Shown here piece by piece: positions 1 through 5,358 of a DNA stretch of 5,358 nt; positions within the stretch are counted from its first letter, which is position 1; every line of letters starts with the position of its first letter. The stretch covers positions 1 to 5,358 of the forward strand of contig NZ_CAMYEZ010000130.1 in assembly GCF_947254915.1 (NCBI RefSeq). Reading direction: 5' to 3'. Below the pieces are notes generated by a model. The model saw only the letters and a program-made list of their open reading frames with translations. It did no database searches and was not told where the DNA came from. Both the position numbers and the translations under genes were made by a program. Source of the stretch: an uncultured Porphyromonas sp. GTDB lineage: Bacteria > Bacteroidota > Bacteroidia > Bacteroidales > Porphyromonadaceae.

Positions 1-53
1 TTCGGAAGAATGAAATGAAAGTTCGGAGGAATGAAATGAAAGTTCGGAGGAAT
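1..53. repeat. 21-bp tandem repeat, about 2.5 copies, cut by the left window edge
   Basis: Copies lie at 1-21, 22-42 and 43-53 (partial). Copy 2 differs from copy 1 by one base (GGAGG in place of GGAAG), and copy 3 stops matching after TTCGGAGGAAT. The array probably continues to the left of the window. The unit length is a multiple of three, and each full unit holds a GGAGG-like purine run followed by an in-frame ATG (15-17 and 36-38). One plus-strand frame stays open from the left edge to a TAG at 120-122. I do not call a gene here because the reading frame may simply be a by-product of the repeat. There is no unique spacer between copies, so this is not a CRISPR array. Confidence 0.85.
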
Positions 54-87
54 TTGCCGATTGTTCCGTGGCGAATTCTAATTTCCT

Positions 88-131
88 CGGTAGAAACGGC
101 AGTTTCATACGGTAGAAACTAGAGTTTTATA
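88..131. repeat. Two imperfect 22-bp direct repeats
   Basis: Copies at 88-109 and 110-131 abut each other and match at 18 of 22 positions. Both begin with the identical decamer CGGTAGAAAC and share AGTTT further on. The differences are a three-base block (GGC against TAG) and one C/T change. Within copy 1, GAAAC (93-97) and GTTTC (102-106) form a short inverted repeat, so each unit could fold on its own. Just upstream, 50-58 and 70-78 form another imperfect stem of nine pairs including one G-T. Together with the 21-bp array to the left, this resembles a compound intergenic repeat element. Its function is unknown. Confidence 0.7.
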
Positions 132-168
132 ATTATGGAAATGGTTGATCACCCCGAGGAAGTGACCG

Positions 169-190
169 ATAAGGTGGGTATTACCCTTAT
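169..190. promoter_or_regulatory. Dyad upstream of the barrel-protein promoter, possible operator
   Basis: ATAAGG (169-174) and CCTTAT (185-190) are perfect inverted copies separated by 10 bp. A second, overlapping palindrome, GGGTATTACCC, lies at 176-186. The dyad centre is about 18 bp upstream of the candidate -33 TTG, a position that could suit a regulator binding site. No protein can be assigned to it, and short dyads also occur by chance. Confidence 0.25.
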
Positions 191-197
191 ATTGGTA

Positions 198-228
198 TTG
201 CTTTTCTCCTAAAAGATTCCGACCTTTG
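198..228 (+). promoter_or_regulatory. Candidate Bacteroidota-type promoter for the outer-membrane barrel gene
   Basis: TTG at 198-200 is followed, after 20 bp, by GACCTTTG at 221-228. This fits the Bacteroidota housekeeping pattern (TTG at -33, TAnnTTTG at -7, about 19-21 bp apart) except for G in place of the first T. Transcription would start near 232-235, giving a leader of roughly 22-25 nt. The leader is A-rich and has no Shine-Dalgarno sequence, as is usual in this phylum. Confidence 0.45.
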
Positions 229-256
229 CCGCCAATAAACACATATACCACCAAAC

Positions 257-838
257 ATGAAGAGACTATTCACCCTTTTCGCAGGGCTACTAGCCCTCCT
301 CTGGAGCTGCAGCTCTTTGCAGGCACAGACCACAACGAATGAACACGAAGATCACGCATCGTGGTTCGTGGGCGGTGTCGCTAGCTTTTGGGTTAATAGC
401 GATGCCAAGACGACGTCGCTAGAGTTTCATCCTGAGCTAGGTTACTTCATCAACGACACCTGGGCCGTGGGACTGATGGCTGGCTACGGACTGAAGTCGT
501 ATGAGACGGCTAGCAAGAAGGCGCTACAGCACGAGTTCTCGCTCTCACCTTTCGTCCGCTACTACTACCTACACAGAGGTCCCTTCAACCTCTATCTAGA
601 CGGCAATGTCGGCTACAGCTATGAGAGACAGGGCGAACATAGTCACCAGGGCTTTGAGGTGGGCTTGCGTCCAGGCGCTTGTCTAGACCTTGCGGAGGGC
701 TTGTGCCTCTGTATGCGTCTGGGATTCTTGGGCTATCGCAAGAGCTTCCATGGTGATGAGCCTGGCGTGCCTTCAAATGGATTCGGACTTTCCTTCACGC
801 CAGAGCATCTGATGGTCGGACTGGAGCTAGAATTTTAG
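257..838 (+). CDS. Small secreted outer-membrane beta-barrel protein
   Basis: This 193-residue protein begins with a signal peptide: a basic start (MKR), a hydrophobic core (about residues 4-16) and a likely signal peptidase I cut after LQA (residue 23). The mature part alternates polar and hydrophobic or aromatic residues in about eight stretches (near 35-48, 53-66, 68-83, 90-105, 109-124, 130-145, 147-162 and 174-193). It ends in GLELEF, whose terminal Phe is typical of substrates of the BAM insertion machinery. This suggests an eight-stranded OmpX/OmpA-barrel-sized protein of the broad OMP_b-brl type, without a periplasmic domain. Unusually for a barrel it keeps three cysteines in the mature part (142, 150, 152). 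The start at 257 fits the signal peptide and lies just downstream of the candidate promoter. It is probably transcribed alone and converges on engB with a 4-bp overlap. Its ligand or role cannot be read from the sequence. Confidence 0.85.
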   Translation: MKRLFTLFAGLLALLWSCSSLQAQTTTNEHEDHASWFVGGVASFWVNSDAKTTSLEFHPELGYFINDTWAVGLMAGYGLKSYETASKKALQHEFSLSPFVRYYYLHRGPFNLYLDGNVGYSYERQGEHSHQGFEVGLRPGACLDLAEGLCLCMRLGFLGYRKSFHGDEPGVPSNGFGLSFTPEHLMVGLELEF

Positions 839-842
839 CTCT
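823..842. terminator. Hairpin at the overlapping convergent stop codons, possible bidirectional 3'-end signal
   Basis: GAGCTA (824-829) and TAGCTC (836-841) are perfect inverted copies. G-U pairs on each side (823/842 and 830/835) would extend the plus-strand RNA stem to eight pairs around a four-base loop. Both stop codons, TAG of the barrel gene and TAA of engB, lie in this structure. It is modest in GC and no clear U-tract follows it on either strand, so termination is possible but not shown. No other terminator is visible between these converging genes. Confidence 0.25.
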
Positions 843-1446
843 CCTGCTCAGCTATCATACGGTTGAGCTGATCAATATAATCGAGGAGTTCGTCACGCCC
901 CATGCCAGTCGACGCACTGGTCACGAAAAGGGGCGGTAGCTCCTCCCAATCTTCTAGTAGACGAGATCGGTAAGCCTCTACAGCCTCCTGCTGTACCTGC
1001 TTGCCGATCTTGTCTGCTTTGGTGAAGACGATACTGAAGGGGATGCCTTTTTCGCCCATCTCGTTGATAAACTCTAGGTCGATGCGCTGCGGCTCATGTC
1101 GTATGTCCACGAGGACAAAGAGATTGACTAGAGCCTCGCGCTTAGAGACATACTGGGTGATTAGCTTGCGAAACTGCTCTCGCTGCTCAAGGCTTCGGCG
1201 TGCGTAGCCGTAGCCAGGCAGGTCCACGAGATGCCACGATTGATTGATCAGAAAGTGGTTGATGAGCTGCGTCTTACCAGGCTTTTGCGAGGTCATCGCT
1301 AGCCCTTTGTGCCCGGTGAGCATATTGATGAGCGAGGACTTGCCCACGTTGGAGCGCCCGATGAAGGCGTACTCAGGGAGGGTGCTCTGGGGGCAGGTCT
1401 TGACTGAAGGACTGCTCTGTACGAAGGTGGCGGAGTGTATTAACAT
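835..1446 (-). CDS. engB: Ribosome biogenesis GTP-binding protein EngB (YihA/YsxC)
   Basis: This 203-residue protein is the expected size for the EngB family of TrmE-Era-like GTPases, which in studied bacteria assist late assembly of the 50S ribosomal subunit and are often essential. All G motifs are visible: G1 GRSNVGKS (30-37), G2 threonine in KPGKT (59), G3 DLPG (75-78) followed by the family-typical YGYA, G4 TKAD (142-145) and G5 SAS (177-179). No extra domain is fused to it. The ATG at 1446 gives the normal short N-terminal stretch before G1. The leader has no Shine-Dalgarno sequence. The upstream HD-domain gene ends 37 bp away with no promoter pattern in the gap, so engB is probably co-transcribed with it and with the large A2M gene. 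Its TAA lies in the 4-bp overlap with the convergent barrel gene. Function is assigned by family motifs and I regard it as secure. Confidence 0.97.
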   Translation of the reverse strand: MLIHSATFVQSSPSVKTCPQSTLPEYAFIGRSNVGKSSLINMLTGHKGLAMTSQKPGKTQLINHFLINQSWHLVDLPGYGYARRSLEQREQFRKLITQYVSKREALVNLFVLVDIRHEPQRIDLEFINEMGEKGIPFSIVFTKADKIGKQVQQEAVEAYRSRLLEDWEELPPLFVTSASTGMGRDELLDYIDQLNRMIAEQES

Positions 1447-1483
1447 TGTGGTTTGGGTCTTGGTAGATGAATGAATAGGTGCT

Positions 1484-2044
1484 TTAGACTAATGTACTGG
1501 GCACTTGAAACTGCTTGTGCATCTGATCGAAGCGGGCTAAGGAGTCAGCGCCAAACTTGGCGAGCGAGGCGCGAACTTTCTCCAGAGGCTTCTGATGCTC
1601 TAGCTGGCTCTTGGAGTAAAATTTGTCGGCATAGCAGATGACCCGCTCCTCGATGCTCTGGGGCATATAGAGGCGGTCGGTCGGGAGATCTAGTCCACGA
1701 GCGTGGATGGTCTCGCTGTCTAGTCCTGTGCCGGTGTGGCGCTCGGCAACCTGCGCATGACGCTCCAAACCTAGCTCGCGTAGTAGCTCGCCACCAAGGT
1801 AGCCGTGCCGTAAGTAGGGCTCGGTGCCGTAGCAACCGATCGTGGGGGCGTCGGTGAGGTAGATGCCGATGTCGTGGAGCATGGCTCCCTCGTAGACAAA
1901 TCGCTCGTCGCACGCTAGCTCGGGATGCTGACGTACAACTTCAAGCGCTAGCTCGGCAACCTGCTGGCTATGGGTCAGCAGGATGCGGTAGCCGAGCGTG
2001 TCGGTAGGGTAGTAACGCTCGATGATTTGTATGGGGTCAATCAT
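1484..2044 (-). CDS. HD-domain (HDIG-type) phosphohydrolase of unknown substrate
   Basis: This 186-residue cytoplasmic protein has no signal peptide or membrane segment. It carries a complete HD-domain ligand set: H25, H57-D58 within HDIG (57-60), H80 (in RHG), H103 (in ERHTG) and D140 (in YADK). HD proteins with the two extra histidines usually bind two metals and cleave phosphate esters or nucleotides, so an active metal-dependent phosphohydrolase is likely. The domain fills most of the chain, and the basic C-terminal part (about 145-186) has no recognised domain. The start at 2044 overlaps the end of the A2M gene by 8 bp, as ATGATTGA with the upstream stop TGA inside it. This suggests translational coupling, since ribosomes ending the A2M protein could restart here. 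engB follows after 37 bp. The substrate is not predictable; nucleotide or signalling-nucleotide turnover is only a guess. Confidence 0.88.
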   Translation of the reverse strand: MIDPIQIIERYYPTDTLGYRILLTHSQQVAELALEVVRQHPELACDERFVYEGAMLHDIGIYLTDAPTIGCYGTEPYLRHGYLGGELLRELGLERHAQVAERHTGTGLDSETIHARGLDLPTDRLYMPQSIEERVICYADKFYSKSQLEHQKPLEKVRASLAKFGADSLARFDQMHKQFQVPSTLV

Positions 2045-5000
2045 TTGCTATTACGGTGTAAGGGGTTGGCATAGCGGTCTGGGCGGAGTACTCGGTGGCG
2101 TAAGCGCACTGAGCCTGCGTGATACCACGCTGATAGGTGCCTGGACGTACCACGCTCTGCTCGTAGCTAATCTCGTAGGAACCACGGAGTAGACTATTGA
2201 TATGGTATATCTGCGCATAGTTCCGTGCCTCGACATAGTAGCCTAAACCGCCCTGCCACTCGTAGTGACTGAGCTGCTCTAGCGGTTCACAGCATGCGGA
2301 GCGCATATCTCGTATGGTGACGAAGTCTAGGTCACGACGTGTGGTGATGCGAAGCTTCGTGATGAGGATAGTCCCGACGGTGAGCTTTTCGCCAGACTGG
2401 ATGGGACGCTCTTGCAGTTGCCCATTGATCTCCTCACGAACGTAAGTTTTGCTCTCGATCATCAGTTCACCTTGTCGCTCGGACACTTCGCTAAGCGGCT
2501 TCTCGCCAACGCTTAGGATGCCACCCCAGAGGATAGCTTGCGGGTCACTGTGGGTGATGACGATGCTACCCGTGCGGTCTAGCTGGCTAGGCTTGTACTG
2601 TAGTCCGCAGTAAGAGTCGGTCTCGATGCGCTTGGTCGTACCATCGGCAAGAGGGATGGAGATGGTCACCTGGTCGTGCTTAGCCGTTTCCCCAGTGCCG
2701 TCCTCTAGGAGCGTGAGCAGGAGCTCTAGCTGCGTGAGGTTGGAGGCGCGCAGATTGGTGCGTAGGTACTCCATCGCCCAGCGACGCATCTGCTGTACCG
2801 TGTCGGGGTAGATACCCAACAGCTCGAAGAGCTCGATAGTCTCACGCTGTAGCGACATAGAGCGGTCTCGCCAGAAGTAACCGCCAACGAGGGTGTTGGC
2901 AAAGAAAGCTCCCTGAGCCGCTTCGTAGGATAGGTGGTCGTGCAGGATCTCGGCGAGCTGTCGTGCTTGCGCTACGTTGCCCAGCTTGCAGAGCGTGTAG
3001 GCTGCTTGCGGTAGGGCGTAGAGGGGGAGCTGCTGCGCCTCCTTGACGAGGAGTGGCGTGAGGTAGTCGATGAGTGTCTTCGTGGTCTGGTCTTTTTGCA
3101 AAGCCTTAGCATCACGCCAGCGGTAGGAGAGGTAGAGCCACTCGGCACCCCATGCGGGGAGGGTCGGTTTCCGCTTGCTCTTGACTAGCTCTTTCTTCAT
3201 CTCTTGCATCTGCTTGGTCGTGGTGCGGTCGTAAGCCTGCCAACCACGAGTGAGCATGGCGGTTATCTCTTCGTTTGGCTCTAGTTCACTGACCGATGCG
3301 AGGTAGTCGAGGATGAGCGGCGTGAGGTAAGAGGAGCCTGGCATATCGGGGTACCACGACCAGTCTCCTGAACTGGTCTGTAGGTTGCGCAACTGCGCTA
3401 TGTCCTTAGTAGCGGTGCGCTTATTGGGCGCCTTGAAGAGTGTCCAGAGCTGTTCCTGTGCACCGTCTAGCCACCGCTCGGTAGCACGCCAAGGAGTCTC
3501 GTCTAGCGGTAGGAGTGTGATCTCACGGTTGCTGGTCAACTTGTTGGCACCCTCGGTTGCTTTCGCTTGAGCTTGTGCCTGAACCCACTGAGCTATCTCC
3601 GGCTGGCGTAGCAGTCGCTGCGTGCGGGTCAAAGTGTAGATGCGCATCACCGTATTGATAGCGTCTCGCTCCTCATTGTTAAAGAGGATCGGCAGTTGCT
3701 GCAAGGCGAAGTAACGTGGATTGCTCCAGAGCTGTAGGTGTAGCGAAGCTGACGGATCGCTTGCCTGCCCGAGCAACGCGCTGAGCGGATAGGAGTAGCT
3801 TGCCTGCTTGTCCCATGCGAAGGGGATACTCTCGACGGTGCGTACCGTCGCTGGCTGTACGGGGATGACGTATTCCTCGCCATCGCTGAGTGAGTCGCTG
3901 ACGAAGTAGACCTGTACCCGCAGTGCCGAGAGATCTGGCAGAGCGGGTAGGGCGATGGCGTAAGGCGTCACGCCACTGGCGGGAACGGTGAGAGCGAACT
4001 CCAGCGTGCCGTCGGCAAGCGGTGTCGCCGTGCTGTCCGCCGCCAGAGCATCGTAGAGGACTAGTCGGAGGTTGCCACGGAGCGGCTCCTCGGTGAGGTT
4101 ACGAATCGACCCCGTCAAGTAGGCTTGGTCTCCCTGCATGAGGAAGCGTGGCTGCAGCGTCTCGACCATCAGCTGGCGGTAGCTCTTGATGTCGGCCGTA
4201 GCGGCGCAGTCCGTCAATCTGCTGTCGTAGCCAAAGAGCGCAAGGCGATAGCTGGAGAGTGCTTCGGGCATCTTGCCCGTAAAGGTGACAATGCCCTCGT
4301 CGTCGGTGTAGAGGTCCGCTAGGAAGAAGGCGGTCTGAGAGAAGTCCTTCCGCAAAATAGGCGCGGCGAAGCCAGTGACCACCACCTCGTCTAGTCTGTT
4401 GCTGCTCTCTCTCTTTGCTCCGGCTTCGTCATAGGCGAGGTCTAGATCATCTTCTACTAAGGATTCGTTCTTGGCAAGAGCCATCATCGGCGGAACGCTT
4501 GCTCTAACACCATAAACCGCACCAGAAAGCGCACCATAATCCATTGGCGTGAGCTTCTCTAGGTCAAATCTGAAGCAAGGGTTAGGACTGACATTCTGAA
4601 GGTAGAGCGGTATGTATTGAGCCAAGCGATAGATGCTGTGCGAGCGCAGGCTCTCCAAGGCAGCGTCATACATCCACGCCATGACGGGGATGCGGCGAGC
4701 AGGCGTGCCATCGCTGTAGGTGAGGCGAGCTTGCCACGTGTGGGTCTCGCCAGCGAGGAGCTTGTCGGGCATCTCGATCCACGAGAGCTGCAGGGTCGGC
4801 TGGTCAGCCGTATAGCGATACTCTAAGCTCTGAGAGGTGTAGCGTCCGTCGCGCACGCAGTACAGCTCTATGCGGATCTGCCCCTTCGGGTCGACACTCT
4901 TGGGGAGCGTCGGCTGCCAGCGACCCACCTGCTGGGCGGGGAGCGCAGGGAGCTGTCCGTAGATAGCGGGCTGGTCTACCGTATTGATGACGTAGTAGAT

Positions 5001-5358
5001 AGACTGCTGGCTCTCGTTGCTGGCATAGTATATCGTAGGCGCGCCACCTCGTGGATATTCCTTCGAGGGCGAAGCAGCCCACAGCACCCTCTGTATCGGT
5101 AGACGCTTGTCATGCTCTGCAAAGAGGACTACCTCTTGCTCTTTCTCTAGCGTCTCACCCCTCTTATCGTGGTAAATGTAAGTCAAGCGGTAGGAGCCCG
5201 AAGGTAGGCGAAGCCACTCAGCGGGCAGGTGCTGCTCTTCGTTGGCGGGCACCTCTACCGACCAAGAGCTTGTCGTATCAGCGAGCGAGGTGAGTCGTAG
5301 CTCTAGCGTTGTGGCTATGGGCGTATTGTCCTCGTTGGTTACACGGATGGTAAAAGTC
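2037..5358 (-). CDS. Alpha-2-macroglobulin family protein, N-terminus beyond the window, thioester motif absent
   Basis: The frame is open to the right edge, so only the C-terminal 1106 residues are visible (residue 1 here is the codon at 5357-5355); family members in this phylum are often far longer. They are usually large exported envelope proteins thought to trap proteases. Residues 1-290 look like successive macroglobulin-type beta-sandwich domains. An acidic linker (298-317) and LDEVVVTGF (322-330) come next. The conserved A2M domain follows at about 334-425, marked by RKDFSQTAFF, a TDDEG turn and PEALSSYRLALFGYD. Next is a helical thioester-type domain (about 550-900) with ETPW (620-623) and SGDWSWYP (663-670). 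The C-terminus (about 960-1106) matches the last macroglobulin domain, with RDMRSACCEP at 1016-1025. The usual CxEQ thioester is missing; the equivalent place (near 3633-3695) reads FNNEERDAIN. The TGA at 2039-2037 lies within the start of the HD gene. Signal peptide and promoter are outside the window. The family call is firm; the biological target is unknown. Confidence 0.93.
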   Translation of the reverse strand, partial: TFTIRVTNEDNTPIATTLELRLTSLADTTSSWSVEVPANEEQHLPAEWLRLPSGSYRLTYIYHDKRGETLEKEQEVVLFAEHDKRLPIQRVLWAASPSKEYPRGGAPTIYYASNESQQSIYYVINTVDQPAIYGQLPALPAQQVGRWQPTLPKSVDPKGQIRIELYCVRDGRYTSQSLEYRYTADQPTLQLSWIEMPDKLLAGETHTWQARLTYSDGTPARRIPVMAWMYDAALESLRSHSIYRLAQYIPLYLQNVSPNPCFRFDLEKLTPMDYGALSGAVYGVRASVPPMMALAKNESLVEDDLDLAYDEAGAKRESSNRLDEVVVTGFAAPILRKDFSQTAFFLADLYTDDEGIVTFTGKMPEALSSYRLALFGYDSRLTDCAATADIKSYRQLMVETLQPRFLMQGDQAYLTGSIRNLTEEPLRGNLRLVLYDALAADSTATPLADGTLEFALTVPASGVTPYAIALPALPDLSALRVQVYFVSDSLSDGEEYVIPVQPATVRTVESIPFAWDKQASYSYPLSALLGQASDPSASLHLQLWSNPRYFALQQLPILFNNEERDAINTVMRIYTLTRTQRLLRQPEIAQWVQAQAQAKATEGANKLTSNREITLLPLDETPWRATERWLDGAQEQLWTLFKAPNKRTATKDIAQLRNLQTSSGDWSWYPDMPGSSYLTPLILDYLASVSELEPNEEITAMLTRGWQAYDRTTTKQMQEMKKELVKSKRKPTLPAWGAEWLYLSYRWRDAKALQKDQTTKTLIDYLTPLLVKEAQQLPLYALPQAAYTLCKLGNVAQARQLAEILHDHLSYEAAQGAFFANTLVGGYFWRDRSMSLQRETIELFELLGIYPDTVQQMRRWAMEYLRTNLRASNLTQLELLLTLLEDGTGETAKHDQVTISIPLADGTTKRIETDSYCGLQYKPSQLDRTGSIVITHSDPQAILWGGILSVGEKPLSEVSERQGELMIESKTYVREEINGQLQERPIQSGEKLTVGTILITKLRITTRRDLDFVTIRDMRSACCEPLEQLSHYEWQGGLGYYVEARNYAQIYHINSLLRGSYEISYEQSVVRPGTYQRGITQAQCAYATEYSAQTAMPTPYTVIAND

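Noticed and set aside
1..131. CRISPR array
   Set aside because: The repeats are directly adjacent without unique spacers, the units are short, and there are no cas genes nearby.
128..133. TATAAT, resembling a sigma-70 -10 box
   Set aside because: Bacteroidota promoters use TAnnTTTG rather than TATAAT, and no -35 element stands at the right distance.
135..212. Plus-strand 25-codon reading frame with a hydrophobic C-terminal end
   Set aside because: It is very short, has no recognisable start signal, and runs through the dyad and into the candidate promoter of the barrel gene. Nothing but its length supports coding.
270..280. Possible lipoprotein signal in the barrel protein (LLWSC near residue 18)
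   Set aside because: Trp before Ser-Cys does not fit a lipobox, whereas LQA followed by Gln a few residues later is a good signal peptidase I site.
846..868. Hairpin just downstream of the barrel gene stop (arms 846-853 and 861-868)
   Set aside because: The stem includes two G-U pairs, lies wholly inside the engB coding sequence, and is not followed by a U-tract on either strand.
2626..2811. Open frames of about 60-90 codons antisense to, or out of frame with, the A2M gene (for example here and at 3385-3570, 4125-4322 and 4804-5082)
   Set aside because: They lie within a gene whose product is clearly conserved in another frame, show low-complexity Arg/Ser-rich translations, and have no start signals or recognisable domains.
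5250..5252. GTG codon as the start of the A2M gene
   Set aside because: The same frame is open from here to the window edge (35 more sense codons through 5357), the residues on both sides form one macroglobulin-like domain, and no signal peptide follows the GTG. The true start is outside the window.

Overview
The window looks like chromosomal DNA from a member of the Bacteroidota, most likely a Porphyromonas-like organism of moderate GC content. Three things point there: an alpha-2-macroglobulin (A2M) protein of the Bacteroidota type, start codons without Shine-Dalgarno sequences but with A-rich leaders, and a candidate promoter of the TTG-N20-TAnnTTTG kind. The genus is an inference from sequence style, not from a database match.

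Layout. Positions 1-131 hold repetitive non-coding-looking DNA: the end of a 21-bp tandem repeat cut by the left window edge, then two imperfect 22-bp copies of a second unit. Positions 132-256 are the upstream region of the first gene, with a dyad at 169-190 and a candidate promoter at 198-228. A plus-strand gene (257-838) encodes a small secreted outer-membrane beta-barrel protein of about eight strands. The rest is a minus-strand block, read right to left: a very large A2M-family protein (5358-2037, N-terminus outside the window), an HD-domain phosphohydrolase of unknown substrate (2044-1484) and the ribosome-assembly GTPase EngB/YsxC (1446-835).

The three minus-strand genes look like one transcription unit. 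The A2M and HD genes overlap by 8 bp, the HD and engB genes are 37 bp apart, and no internal promoter is visible. The plus-strand barrel gene and engB converge and overlap by 4 bp at their stop codons, inside a small hairpin. No pathway obviously joins the products. The barrel protein and the A2M protein belong to the cell envelope, while HD and EngB are cytoplasmic.

The most unusual point is in the A2M protein. Just before its conserved A2M domain, next to an acidic linker, sits LDEVVVTGF, which closely resembles the Ton-box region of SusC-type TonB-dependent transporters. The same protein lacks the CxEQ thioester motif. I see no mobile element, tRNA, rRNA or CRISPR array.
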